In this document: positions 26,729-35,844 of the stretch, piece after piece | Layout of the letters: each line of letters opens with the position of its first letter | Numbering within the stretch: position 1 is the stretch's first letter | Source: Trypanosoma brucei gambiense DAL972 | Lineage: Eukaryota > Euglenozoa > Kinetoplastea > Trypanosomatida > Trypanosomatidae | DNA: 64,000 nt | NCBI RefSeq assembly: GCF_000210295.1 | Contig: NC_026736.1 | Coordinates: 682,001 to 746,000 of the forward strand | Reading direction: 5' to 3' | Notes under the pieces: generated by a model | Seen by the model: only the letters and a program-made list of their open reading frames with translations | What the model was told of the DNA's origin: nothing | The model's database searches: none | Made by a program: the position numbers and the translations under genes

Positions 26729-29458
26729 TCAAGGACCCACCGACGCATTTGCAGCTGCCACCCTAAGTTGCAAAACAGCCGCATCAGCATGCCCCTGAAG
26801 GATTTCATTACTGCGTGCAGCGCTACCGGAACGCAGCTGCTGCCGCCGCTGTCGCAGCAACTCGGCAGCCTCGGTGATCATCGCCTCACGCTCAGCAAGC
26901 GTGGAGCGCAGTCGTCGGTGCTTTTCTTCGTGATCATGATTGAGTCCGCCACCTACACGCATCGCCCTCACATGCAGCAGAAGGTCATCCATTTCAGAAT
27001 ACTTCCGTACAAGTCGGTCATCCCCATCCCACCGACTAGGAGATGTTGAAGAGTTCAATGCACGGCGAATGGGAGTACTTAACGCATTATCCCTCTGGGG
27101 TATCATCGCGTCTCGCTCACTTGACCTGAATGGAGGTGGTTTTTCAATCCTAATCTCAGGCACCGAAGCTACACATCTTGACGGAGCTATTTGGTGCTGA
27201 TCAAATCTATCAATACGTCCACCCTTCTCAGCAGGACACGCACTGTGGCTGTAACCTACTTTCCCAGAAGAAGGTGCTGACGAATAGTCATGCTGTGTTG
27301 GGGCGTCAAGAAACCTCGGTGTATATTCTAATCCTGCAACTCCATTTACCCGTTCTTTGGTACCCGTTGACCCCGTGCAACGCCCCAACTCCAAACGAAA
27401 TGGTCTATCCTTCCCGTGCAAGTGGTCCACCCGTCCCTCACTCATGGCTCGCGGTTCCTCTAACGCCCCTGATAACACGTCTCGCCCTTCCACCGATGTG
27501 TTTATCGGACTTGCGTAGCGGTGGTCATCGACTCCATGATAACGACGTAGCAAGTTATGTGTCTCACCTATTTGTTGCCTCTCCCTGCTTTCCCCATGGT
27601 TGGAAACGACTGAGGTGGAAAGACCGGGTGGGTTTGCCATCGCGGCATACTTCGACCGCAGGACCCGGAGGTTCCGTGAAGGCTCCACAATACCTGGAAA
27701 CAGCTGCTGAACCTGATTAAAGAGCGGGATAACAACAGAATCTAGAAACGCAATTTGCGACCGCCCAACGGATGTCGGGAGATCGAAACCGGGAGTAACG
27801 GGAAGACCGCGGCGGCGCTCCTCCTGTGCTTGCGCGGCGTGTTCCTCCGTGAGCACAAGCCATTTTGCTGCGATGTCTGCACCACGACTAATCACACCAA
27901 AGTCGGCTGCCAGAAGAAGGAGAGAGAGGGCATCTACCCTATCGTCAGGAGCACCGTAGTCGAAGCCGCCCTCTCGTGCTTTTGCTCGCCAGTGCTCTAA
28001 ATGGTCCTCCAACACTGCGGTATCTGTTCGGCAAATGAGTTTTGACACGATAGTCTTGAACCTTAGGAATGACTCATCATTCATACGACAGGTGAAATTG
28101 AGCTCTGGCACCTCCACTAGCTGAAAAGCAGTGGCCACATGCATTTGTTCAAGGGTACCAGGGCCGGGGTAACGATAGCACAGCGGGTCGCACGTCCGCA
28201 CCAAAAACTCATTCGTACGCCCCGGGTGCCGGACGTCAAGTGCAACCGCTGCAAAAACAAGGGCTTTCAACTCCACAAGCGTCACGTGTCTCATGAGTGG
28301 CTTTGTGGCGGAGGCAAGCGAGAAAACAGCCTGCACCACATCCGCCGCGCGCACTGCGTTATGGAACGGATTTGGTCTGTAATTATTTTCTATAGCTGCC
28401 ACCATGTGGCACCACCTTTGCATCTCTTCCTCTGAGGCAAACATCTTCCACCGCGTGACAACCTCGGCCGCTACCGTCTGTAGTGCAGAAGGTACAAGTG
28501 AGGCGACCTCTAGAGTATCAAACCCCCAGTCACTGAAATCGATGCCTTCACACAATGCAACCTGCAGTTTTGTTGGGACAACAGTCAGTATTGTGGCATG
28601 TACTATAGACGGATGAGAATAACGTGCCGACATCGGGGCCGAAGATGACGAACGGACCATCTCGAGAGATTTTTGCTCTTGCCTAGGTTGTACAACCTCC
28701 CCCGCGCCATCCGTGCCGCCCCTCTGTGGGTTTTGAGCAGCCTGCTCCTTAATCTGGGTTTGCGTGGCAATTTGGTGCACCTTTCGCTGCGCACCTTCTG
28801 CATGCCCTTGAAATTCTTGCAGTTTACTGCTCAGAGCGCTGTTTTCCCTTTTGAGTCTGCTTATCTCATCTTGGAGTTTGCCAACTACTCGACCTCCCTC
28901 ATTTGTTTTTTCTGCTTGCCCAACAAACGGCACGGACGGTGCCTTCTCCTCCTGCACGGTATCGACGGTGGATTCCTGCTTGCGCACGGAGGCATTGCGC
29001 TGCTGAAGTACCCTTGGGCTAGGTAACGGTGCTTTTCGCTCTAAATTAACCTTTTCCGTCGCATTCATTCGCATCTTAGCGTCTGGAACCCTCAAATGTG
29101 CATCCACAACCACGCGATCAGATGATGTATCTGAGGGCGGTTGCACCTTTGTCGCGGTACGGATGCGTGATAGTTTTGACGACACGTTTGGAACGGCGTA
29201 AAGCGGAAGCACATTCAACGCGGTACTGTCCCTGTCGCTACGTAGCATAAGGAAACAGCTCACACAGACTTGGAAAGGCCTGTCTCCGGAAAAAATGACA
29301 CATTCCGTCTGCACACACTGGGAGCAGCACAACTTGGAGCAGCACGGACACACAGTCTTCGGTGTAGATGATGTAAATACTTTTCCACACGTGGGACAGT
29401 CGTAGTCCTTCTGCGAAAATCTTCCACGGGGGGAGTGCGAACCGTCGTAGCACACCAT
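26729..29458 (-). CDS. PDEC: PDEC-type protein: FYVE-like zinc finger plus cyclic-nucleotide phosphodiesterase domain, metal site degenerate
   Basis: A 909-residue protein from ATG 29458. Residues of about 19-72 form a FYVE-like finger with four C-x2-C pairs (CPTC, CPCC, CSQC, CVSC) but without the basic RRHHCR patch. Residues of about 190-240 form a coiled coil. Residues of about 290-600 are a class I phosphodiesterase domain (FHNAVRAADVVQAV, LDVRHPGRTNEFLV, GRSQIAFLDSVVIPLF). The order FYVE, central catalytic domain, long C-terminal tail matches kinetoplastid PDEC. Compared with PDE4, the proton-donor His366, metal ligands Asp408 and Asp519 and purine-clamp Gln568 are kept, but the metal-binding His of HNxxH is Arg370 and the His of HD is Leu407. 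Hydrolysis of cAMP is therefore doubtful. A membrane-associated cAMP sensor or regulatory pseudoenzyme is plausible. Confidence 0.93.
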   Translation of the reverse strand: MVCYDGSHSPRGRFSQKDYDCPTCGKVFTSSTPKTVCPCCSKLCCSQCVQTECVIFSGDRPFQVCVSCFLMLRSDRDSTALNVLPLYAVPNVSSKLSRIRTATKVQPPSDTSSDRVVVDAHLRVPDAKMRMNATEKVNLERKAPLPSPRVLQQRNASVRKQESTVDTVQEEKAPSVPFVGQAEKTNEGGRVVGKLQDEISRLKRENSALSSKLQEFQGHAEGAQRKVHQIATQTQIKEQAAQNPQRGGTDGAGEVVQPRQEQKSLEMVRSSSSAPMSARYSHPSIVHATILTVVPTKLQVALCEGIDFSDWGFDTLEVASLVPSALQTVAAEVVTRWKMFASEEEMQRWCHMVAAIENNYRPNPFHNAVRAADVVQAVFSLASATKPLMRHVTLVELKALVFAAVALDVRHPGRTNEFLVRTCDPLCYRYPGPGTLEQMHVATAFQLVEVPELNFTCRMNDESFLRFKTIVSKLICRTDTAVLEDHLEHWRAKAREGGFDYGAPDDRVDALSLLLLAADFGVISRGADIAAKWLVLTEEHAAQAQEERRRGLPVTPGFDLPTSVGRSQIAFLDSVVIPLFNQVQQLFPGIVEPSRNLRVLRSKYAAMANPPGLSTSVVSNHGESRERQQIGETHNLLRRYHGVDDHRYASPINTSVEGRDVLSGALEEPRAMSEGRVDHLHGKDRPFRLELGRCTGSTGTKERVNGVAGLEYTPRFLDAPTQHDYSSAPSSGKVGYSHSACPAEKGGRIDRFDQHQIAPSRCVASVPEIRIEKPPPFRSSERDAMIPQRDNALSTPIRRALNSSTSPSRWDGDDRLVRKYSEMDDLLLHVRAMRVGGGLNHDHEEKHRRLRSTLAEREAMITEAAELLRQRRQQLRSGSAARSNEILQGHADAAVLQLRVAAANASVGP

Positions 29459-29461
29459 TAC

Positions 29462-29463
29462 CT
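29462..29463 (-). promoter_or_regulatory. Predicted spliced-leader acceptor AG three bases before the PDEC start
   Basis: Minus strand: CCCTTTTTTTTCTTAAACTTCAG with AG at 29463-29462, then GTA and ATG 29458. It is the first AG after the T tract, leaving a gene-encoded leader of only 3 nt. Confidence 0.5.
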
Positions 29464-30107
29464 GAAGTTTAAGAAAAAAAAGGGCGTGCGGCAACGGTCA
29501 CAGTTCAGTATATTACCTGAGTGTACTGGAAGCGCAGTGCGATGCGTAGCCATAGCAGAAAGAGGTGGTAAGGGGGAAAACGAAGAAAGTACCAAGAAAG
29601 AAGATAAGAAGCAACATTCCAAAGGCACAGAACACACTGCTATGTCATTCAAGAAAAAGAGAATTTTTTTTAAAAAAGCGTATTTGCGCCAGTTTGTTTG
29701 TGCGCATGTATATGTGTATGTATGTATTCGCGGATCATGTGCTCACTCGATGAGCGCCATTAGAACAACTGTTAATACGCGCCCAGTCGCACAGTGGCAT
29801 GCACATGTGCATATCCAGCAAACTATGTTGACTGACACAAAAGACAAGTGTAGACCCAGAAGCAAGAGGAAACAAAAACAGTAGGGAAACTCCAGCTTTC
29901 CGGAAACCATCAGAGGAAATTGCTATTACAAAACACCAGAAAGGAAAAATAATAGAAGAAATAGGGGAAAGGAGTGACGAAATGAAAAGTAAGCAGGGGG
30001 AAATGGACATGCGTCAACGTACCGTTGTCTATCCACACCAGACCTCTCGCTTTCATTTACTACTTGTCGTCAACAACATCTGTTCGTAACAAAGATCCGC
30101 CAAGGCT
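29464..30107. other. Spacer between PDEC and the NEK kinase
   Basis: About 640 bases, A/G-rich on the plus strand. It holds the NEK 3'UTR and the polypyrimidine tract of PDEC. The minus-strand ORF 29735-30010 is hydrophobic by composition and not accepted. Confidence 0.5.
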
Positions 30108-31610
30108 TCAACACAACCCATAATTTGTAACCTTGTACTGACACAGCAACGCTGCAGCGTCGTCAAGTTGATCGAGATCAATCTTTGCCCCACCCGCGGA
30201 GTGTCGCTCCAAAACGGCGGCTATGTCATCAAGGAAACTCGACCCTGTTCGGGATAAATCTTCGTGGGATAAACTGATGTCGCTGGTATCAGCCCTCTGT
30301 GACGAGCGGGGCTCCTGCTTTAGCTCAATCACTACGGGAACCCCATCCGCGGCATCTGCATTCTCCTTCCCAAGAAGTTCCATACGGCGCTGCTGCATAT
30401 TTTTGCGCAACTCACTCATATTGATTTTACTCTTCGCTGACTTGATGCGCTCCATTGCCTCCATTCTCTCCTGAGAACTTAATTCTTTACCCTTATCAAG
30501 CCTTGGTGTGGCTTTTTTAGGGATATTATTCCTCTTTGCAGGAACTGCGGTGTTTCCAGGCACCTTTGGGGCCCCCGTCTGCCCTCTTGCGGTGAGCGGA
30601 TGCTTCTGTTGCTGCCTGACCTGCAACTTCTTCCGGCTGCAATCATCCACTGCCATCACTGCTGCTTTTTCCTCTGCACCCCGCTCATTCCCCCAGCTAG
30701 TAACAGCATCGCAACTAAAGAATAATTCCGGGCCATAGTACTGTTGAATCAACCTCCCTCGCGATGGTTTCTGCGAGGCGTGTGAAGGGTGACTCGGTGG
30801 TACGACTAAGTGGTTGTCGATAAGATCCTGAGAAGTCGGACGCTCCTTCGGGTCCTTCCGAAGCATACGAAGAACGATCTCCTCAAGTCGTGTATCTAAC
30901 CCCGTGTCAAAGGGTGCAACGTCCCGCGTGAGCACCTGCTGCAGCAACCCCGGTAAATGTTCAGCTTCAAATGGGCGCCGTAACGTACACATCTCATAGA
31001 AGACAACACCGAGACTCCATACATCACTGCGAACATCATAGGCGTCACCGGCGCACACCTCAGGGGAGAAATAGAGAGGCGTACCAACCATGCTATTTGT
31101 TGCTATGGAGGCGCTTGTGAGGACCGTGCAGACACCGAAGTCGCCTAATTTTAAGTGGTTTTTCTCAGTTACAAAAATGTTGCTTGTTTTAATATCGCGA
31201 TGTACAACACGACGTGAATGAAGGTGCGCAAGCCCAGAAAGTAACTCTACCATCCATTCAATGATGGCCTCCTCTGGGAACGGCTGGCCCTCCTCCTGCT
31301 GCAGCATAATGATTTCCTCAAGTGTACATTTACAACATTCCATAATGATATTTACAGATGTGTTGCCACTAAAGCTTTCACGAAACTTAACAATGTTTGG
31401 ATGGTCCACACCACTCATTACACATATCTCTTGAAGCACACGCTTCCTCTCATCAGCACCCATGGGAAGCAAAGACATTTGTTTCAGCACATAGGGCCTA
31501 TCTGTGCCCACCTCCCGTACCTTAAACACATCAGTAGTGTTACCTAAAAACAAGGCCTTCTCAATGGCATATCGCTTCAGCTCAGGGGCGGAAATATCCC
31601 GCGGCTTCAT
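30108..31610 (-). CDS. NEK-family serine/threonine protein kinase
   Basis: A 500-residue protein from ATG 31610. An N-terminal kinase domain spans residues of about 17-270: Lys43 in YVLKQ (VAIK site), HRDIKTSNIF with catalytic Asp139, DFG at 157-159, GTPLYFSPEV activation-segment end, SDVWSLGV and a conserved Arg before RPTSQDL. The order and sequence (HRDIKTSNIF, DFGVC, GTPLYFSPE) are NEK-like. The glycine-rich loop is degenerate (FLGNTTDVFKV; only one of three glycines remains), but this is seen in several active NEKs. The C-terminal 230 residues are basic then acidic, with a short coiled coil around KKATPRLDKGKELSSQERM and an acidic end. NEK kinases are expanded in trypanosomes and act mostly in flagellum, basal body and cell-cycle control. 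Exact member not identified. Confidence 0.93.
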   Translation of the reverse strand: MKPRDISAPELKRYAIEKALFLGNTTDVFKVREVGTDRPYVLKQMSLLPMGADERKRVLQEICVMSGVDHPNIVKFRESFSGNTSVNIIMECCKCTLEEIIMLQQEEGQPFPEEAIIEWMVELLSGLAHLHSRRVVHRDIKTSNIFVTEKNHLKLGDFGVCTVLTSASIATNSMVGTPLYFSPEVCAGDAYDVRSDVWSLGVVFYEMCTLRRPFEAEHLPGLLQQVLTRDVAPFDTGLDTRLEEIVLRMLRKDPKERPTSQDLIDNHLVVPPSHPSHASQKPSRGRLIQQYYGPELFFSCDAVTSWGNERGAEEKAAVMAVDDCSRKKLQVRQQQKHPLTARGQTGAPKVPGNTAVPAKRNNIPKKATPRLDKGKELSSQERMEAMERIKSAKSKINMSELRKNMQQRRMELLGKENADAADGVPVVIELKQEPRSSQRADTSDISLSHEDLSRTGSSFLDDIAAVLERHSAGGAKIDLDQLDDAAALLCQYKVTNYGLC

Positions 31611-31936
31611 CACTCACGAGGACGAATAGAGCAACTGATTCGTGGCTATTTGCCCCCTGTGCATCAAAGCGGTGCAAAAAAACCGCAGCCAAGAGGTGAA
31701 AAAAAAAAAGGGTGTGGTCCGACAGAGCTGGATGAAGCCACAGCGTTGTTCGAGGCATTTGAAAACAAACAAGGTACGAATTTAAATGCGAAAACATAAC
31801 TGAGCTGTACGCTGGAAGTGATCCAAAGGGAGGCACAACACCAAACATTACTAAACAAACAATCTGAATAAACAGACACAAAGAAAACACTCACGCGCAA
31901 ACCGACAAAAGAAAAGAGGGCGGGTCGAGCAACCGC
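31611..31936. other. Spacer between NEK and RTEL1
   Basis: About 330 bases; A-rich on the plus strand at 31690-31720. It carries the NEK leader and the RTEL1 3'UTR. Nothing else seen. Confidence 0.5.
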
Positions 31937-34828
31937 TCAGGAAACCCTTGGTCGCTTCCGAAGGAGGTGTGCGTAATACAGTTGAAACTCTTCGGGTATG
32001 TGTTGGCCAAAGGAAGTTAGCAACTCCCCATAGCGATCACCAGCAGCCTCTGTAAAGAGCGAGATAAGCTCGTCGGTGGCAGTGCGTAAAACCTGCTTTT
32101 TGTCGTCATCAGTCAAGCCGAGTTGCGTCCGCGTGCCCGCTATCCGCTTCAATATTTCACGAAACTGGTCGTAACTCGTCTGCCGCAGCCGCTGCTTAAG
32201 AAACTGACAGAACTCCTTCGAACTGGAACCCGTCAGGAGAGTTGGTGGGGGAGCTGAATTGGTGGTTGTAGGTGAAGGGAGCACTTGTTTCTTAAATGTG
32301 GGTCTCGGTGCCGACGCCTCCGCCTCCTCCAGAGGAAGTTGTTGTGGCACGGACCTTTCCCCGCTCTTGTCCTTCGTGAATTCCCGAGATACAGCAACCG
32401 GCACCTCACTCGCTTCTTCCAGGATTTTCCGTCGTTGACCACTTTTTTCGGCTGCCGCCCCCTCCAACACCTGTGCAGCAAAGCGTTTCGCCATTTCCGC
32501 AGAACTTGGAATTTTGGCTGCCTCAGAGCAGCCACCCGGACTGTTGCCCTGACTACCCGGCACTGCCTCCCCCAAAGAGCTGGCACCTCCGATCATTTGT
32601 GCACACGCACCCGCCTGGCGAGCTGAAGTTCCCGAACGGCGACGGTACGGTGCAAAAAACTTTGCAATGCAAGCGTACGTCCCACGAAACTCCGAGTGGA
32701 CCGTACAACGCGACCCCACCCACTCAGACAGTCCGTGCAACCGATCCACGAAACGTTCATCAGCGAGCACGACAGCGCCATAGTCATCTTTATGTCGTAT
32801 TACACGCCCAACGCACTGGTTAACACTTCGCATGGCCTCGTTCATATACCATTCATTACCGGTAAATGGCTTTCCACCCACCGCAGGCCGTTTGGTCGAT
32901 ACTCGTGTGATGTATTCCCGTTTGAGACGAACGAACAAATCCGTGTGGTTTGCAAACGGTATACCCGCGATAACCACGCACCTACCATGCTGATCAGCAA
33001 AATCTATACCCTCACTTATTCTTCCGCGGCACACCGCTAGCAGAAAGGCACCACGTGTCGAATTCGCATCCACCTCCCGCTGAAAGCTAGTAACGATTGT
33101 TTGTGCATCAGCTGCAGCGGCCGGTTCGACAAAAACGGGCTTCACCTGCTCGAGCATCGCCCAAACAGTCTCCGTCTCGTTTGCCCGACCACCTCCAGTT
33201 CGCCACAAATCCACAGCCGCGTTTAAAGCGACGTAACTGGGGAAGAAAACGAGTATGCCACCTGGTGTAATTCGTGAAATATTCACGAGCGCCATCCCAA
33301 GTCCAATTCTATAGTCCACACCATTGCGAAAGGCATAACCACCATTCAGCCTCTCACCTCCTGGCCCTCTGCAAAGCACACTTCCAATTACCTGCTTCTC
33401 TTCAATGACGTGACTTCCCTTGAGGCACACTTCAAAGGAAACACCAAGCTCCATCGCAAAGTGACTGAGGGGCGACAACGTACCGCTGGTAAGCAACAGA
33501 GAGTGCAAATCACAAACGAGCGACTGCACCACACGCGATATGTCTAAACACCAATAACTCAACGTCCGAGGATTGGCGTGACCATTAGTATTCTTGCCAT
33601 CGGTTAGAATAAAATAGGAGGAATCATCATCACCTTCACCACAGCGCTCGAATACGAACGAAAGGAATTGTTGCACCTTTGACAGACCTACACCCGTCGA
33701 CTCACTCTGTGACAGTACTGTAAGCGCTTTTGAAATCACTTCATTTATAAACCCTCCTTCCCCTCCATCACCAAAGAAGATGTCGTGTGTGATGGCCGCC
33801 TTCCGCAGAAAGGGAATCATGTAAGAACCACTCCGAACAATCTCACAGCCTGTTAACGATCCAGAGGTATCTAAACGACCAGCATGTGTCTCTGCCTCCT
33901 CTTTACTCGGCAGCTCCCTTGGCTCATTAACAATACACGCCTCTAGTCCACAAAGAATAACCTTCAGCGAGGCAAACTCCTGCTCGGATGTCACAGCACT
34001 CGTATCGTCATTGTTATCTTCATCTTTCGACAAAATTCGTTGCATCGCCATGGCCCTGGAACACTCACAGATAGCATTTGCAAGATCTAGCGGCTGTAGA
34101 TTCATGCAGGAAGCCGACCCGAGCACAGACGGCAAGTTGTGTGCCTCATCAACAATCAACACGGAGCCACTCAACTCAAAAGGAAGTTGCTTTCGAAAAG
34201 ACACATCAAAGACATAGTTATATGGAAGAAATACAACATCTGCATCTTTAGCAGCATCTCTCTCGTAGTAGTACGGGCAGAAGCCGCACTTCCGGCCCTC
34301 AGAAACTAAATCCTCCATGTCGTGTATCCATAACTCATCTGGAAAATCCTTCCTCCCCGCGGCACGTGCTTCATAGCCACGGTAAAAACGACAGTTCCTA
34401 TCTTCTCTGAGCTGGCTGCACAGCTTCCGCTGAGCATGCGAAGATGGAAGCTGAAGCACCTGTGAGTTAAGACACATGTGATCCCTAGAACCCAATACTG
34501 CCATGGAAAAGATGCTGCTGTAGCGGGTCCGCTTGAACTCACGAATAACTTGGCTTAACTGCGCATGAGTCCTACTGCAGTACACCACGCGAAGTAAGCT
34601 GGTTCGATCGCTAATACCACTGTTAAGAAAACAGATGCGCCTCTCGTCTAGCCAAGCCAAAACGCCGCAGAGAAGACACAACGTTTTACCTGTCCCTGTT
34701 GGCGACTCCAGAAGTGCGTTGTGAGATCCTTTCAGGGCATATATGACAGACCGCATGTACTCCTCCTGCACCGGATAGGGAGCGAATGGAAATGAAACCT
34801 CAACGCCGTCAATAAATACAGACGACAT
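31937..34828 (-). CDS. RTEL1: RTEL1-like Fe-S DNA helicase (XPD/FANCJ superfamily 2)
   Basis: A 963-residue helicase from ATG 34828. Walker A is ESPTGTGKTL (41-50) and the DEAH box VDEAHN is at 226-231. The Fe-S cluster cysteines are Cys119, Cys137, Cys146 and Cys184, with the first two spacings (18 and 9) as I remember them for human RTEL1. The block VCPYY/FCPYYYERDAAKDADVV is also typical. Helicase 2 motifs include LLTSGTLSPL, AVCRGRISEGIDFAD and QCVGRVIRHKDDYGAVVL. The C-terminal region of about 870-960 (YDQFREILKRI, ELISLFTEA, FGQHIPEEFQLYYAHLL) resembles the harmonin-homology domain found in RTEL1 and not in XPD or FANCJ. RTEL1 resolves D-loops, T-loops and G-quadruplexes at telomeres and replication forks. 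I see no PIP box or RING finger. Nuclear location is expected. Confidence 0.94.
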   Translation of the reverse strand: MSSVFIDGVEVSFPFAPYPVQEEYMRSVIYALKGSHNALLESPTGTGKTLCLLCGVLAWLDERRICFLNSGISDRTSLLRVVYCSRTHAQLSQVIREFKRTRYSSIFSMAVLGSRDHMCLNSQVLQLPSSHAQRKLCSQLREDRNCRFYRGYEARAAGRKDFPDELWIHDMEDLVSEGRKCGFCPYYYERDAAKDADVVFLPYNYVFDVSFRKQLPFELSGSVLIVDEAHNLPSVLGSASCMNLQPLDLANAICECSRAMAMQRILSKDEDNNDDTSAVTSEQEFASLKVILCGLEACIVNEPRELPSKEEAETHAGRLDTSGSLTGCEIVRSGSYMIPFLRKAAITHDIFFGDGGEGGFINEVISKALTVLSQSESTGVGLSKVQQFLSFVFERCGEGDDDSSYFILTDGKNTNGHANPRTLSYWCLDISRVVQSLVCDLHSLLLTSGTLSPLSHFAMELGVSFEVCLKGSHVIEEKQVIGSVLCRGPGGERLNGGYAFRNGVDYRIGLGMALVNISRITPGGILVFFPSYVALNAAVDLWRTGGGRANETETVWAMLEQVKPVFVEPAAAADAQTIVTSFQREVDANSTRGAFLLAVCRGRISEGIDFADQHGRCVVIAGIPFANHTDLFVRLKREYITRVSTKRPAVGGKPFTGNEWYMNEAMRSVNQCVGRVIRHKDDYGAVVLADERFVDRLHGLSEWVGSRCTVHSEFRGTYACIAKFFAPYRRRSGTSARQAGACAQMIGGASSLGEAVPGSQGNSPGGCSEAAKIPSSAEMAKRFAAQVLEGAAAEKSGQRRKILEEASEVPVAVSREFTKDKSGERSVPQQLPLEEAEASAPRPTFKKQVLPSPTTTNSAPPPTLLTGSSSKEFCQFLKQRLRQTSYDQFREILKRIAGTRTQLGLTDDDKKQVLRTATDELISLFTEAAGDRYGELLTSFGQHIPEEFQLYYAHLLRKRPRVS

Positions 34829-34869
34829 GATCCGTTAACAGAACAGGTGGCCTGTAATATTTCCCTTGT

Positions 34870-34871
34870 CT
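34870..34871 (-). promoter_or_regulatory. Predicted spliced-leader acceptor AG for RTEL1
   Basis: Minus strand: CGTTTTTCCTCCCCCCTTTT then CACCAG with AG at 34871-34870, giving a 41-nt 5'UTR before ATG 34828. Confidence 0.6.
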
Positions 34872-34980
34872 GGTGAAAAGGGGGGAGGAAAAACGAAGTT
34901 TCTGGACATGCCAAGGAAAAGCGGGCCTGCTCACACACACGCAATCCGCTACCGTCACTCAGCTTGCAAAGACACCATTT

Positions 34981-35076
34981 TCAGACAAAAAAAGTGATCA
35001 TAATGAATAGGAAGTAGCTGGCGCAAGCAGCCGCTATTGTGGACGAGAAGAGACAAATGACTGCATTTGCTCTCAT
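34981..35076 (-). CDS. Candidate 31-residue single-pass membrane microprotein
   Basis: Between the predicted acceptors of RTEL1 (34871) and an independent strong acceptor at 35276 lies a putative mRNA of about 400 nt. The first ATG downstream of the 35276 acceptor, after about 198 nt with no other ATG, is 35076. It opens 31 codons: MRANAVICLFSSTIA, then a hydrophobic stretch ending ITFFV, stop at 34981. Nearly the whole peptide is one hydrophobic helix with a short basic start, as in tiny ER or mitochondrial membrane subunits. The frame stays open far upstream but without an ATG. The alternative is that the acceptor belongs to a long-leader RTEL1 isoform. No homology can be claimed. Confidence 0.35.
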   Translation of the reverse strand: MRANAVICLFSSTIAAACASYFLFIMITFFV

Positions 35077-35274
35077 GTTTCCAAAGAAACGAAGCGCCAA
35101 GGGTAAACTATGGTGCAGGCAGCCCGAGCTTATAACTCTTAACTTCGTAGCGCTTCTTTTTTTCTTCTCTCTCACAAAATGGAACACGCTCACACCTGTT
35201 GGAGAAGATAATTCAGCACCAAGATGGCACTCCCCCTCTACACCGCCAATCGGAGAGATTGTGGTGATGTCACA

Positions 35275-35276
35275 CT
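35275..35276 (-). promoter_or_regulatory. Predicted spliced-leader acceptor AG between PIN4 and RTEL1
   Basis: Minus strand: TTTCTTTTTTCCTTTTTTG then TTTTTGGTAATCAG, AG at 35276-35275. It lies about 200 bases downstream of the PIN4 stop codon, so it does not serve PIN4, and 450 bases upstream of RTEL1. Confidence 0.55.
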
Positions 35277-35475
35277 GATTACCAAAAACAAAAAAGGAAA
35301 AAAGAAACCCACCTCCCTCCCTGCCCCTCATAATGGCATGTGTAGAATTTAAAATGTATCCCCAACCACCTATTTTCAACTTCTCAATACCGAAAAACAA
35401 AAAAGAAAAAAGGGGGAACAGTAAATACAAAGTCAATATGAGAAGGGGGAGTGTGTAAGACTGGAAGTGGGCACC

Positions 35476-35844
35476 TCACTGCTTATCCTCCACAAAAATA
35501 ATGTGATATCCAAATTTAGTCTTAACCGGTTCCTGAGTCATTCCCCCTTTGGGTAAAGCAAAGGCTTTCTCGGAAAACTCACCCACCATGGCACCACGAG
35601 TGACCCAACCGAGATCACCACCGGAGCGGGCCTTGTCTTCGCTGTAATCCCGAGCAACATTGGCGAAACTCTCGCCAGCCTTTATCTTTTCCAATGCCTC
35701 CAATGCACGGCTGAGCTTCTCGCAAAGAATATGCCGTACCTTCACCTTTGTGTATCCAGAACCACCAGATGTATCCTTCCCCTTTTTTCCACCATCAGCG
35801 CTACTACCGGTGTTCTTGCCGCCCTTCTTGTTTTCTTTGCCCAT
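35476..35844 (-). CDS. PIN4: Parvulin-type peptidyl-prolyl isomerase, Par14/PIN4
   Basis: A 122-residue protein from ATG 35844. Residues 1-33 are a basic Lys/Gly/Ser-rich tail ([15 protein letters not shown]), as in Par14. Residues 34-122 are a single parvulin domain with no WW domain: [41 protein letters not shown] and [11 protein letters not shown]. The substrate-pocket residues of the Par14 type are present and the phosphate-binding basic loop of Pin1 is absent. It should catalyse proline cis-trans isomerisation without phospho-specificity; Par14 acts in ribosome biogenesis and chromatin in other eukaryotes. Length matches the family (about 115-131). Confidence 0.95.
   Translation of the reverse strand: MGKENKKGGKNTGSSADGGKKGKDTSGGSGYTKVKVRHILCEKLSRALEALEKIKAGESFANVARDYSEDKARSGGDLGWVTRGAMVGEFSEKAFALPKGGMTQEPVKTKFGYHIIFVEDKQ

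Noticed and set aside
27178..27720. Plus-strand 180-codon ORF inside PDEC
   Set aside because: Antisense shadow of the C-terminal disordered part of PDEC.
34981..35436. A 151-codon minus-strand ORF containing the 31-codon candidate
   Set aside because: Begins with a non-ATG codon upstream of the splice acceptor and contains no ATG until 35076, so only the last 31 codons are a credible ORF.
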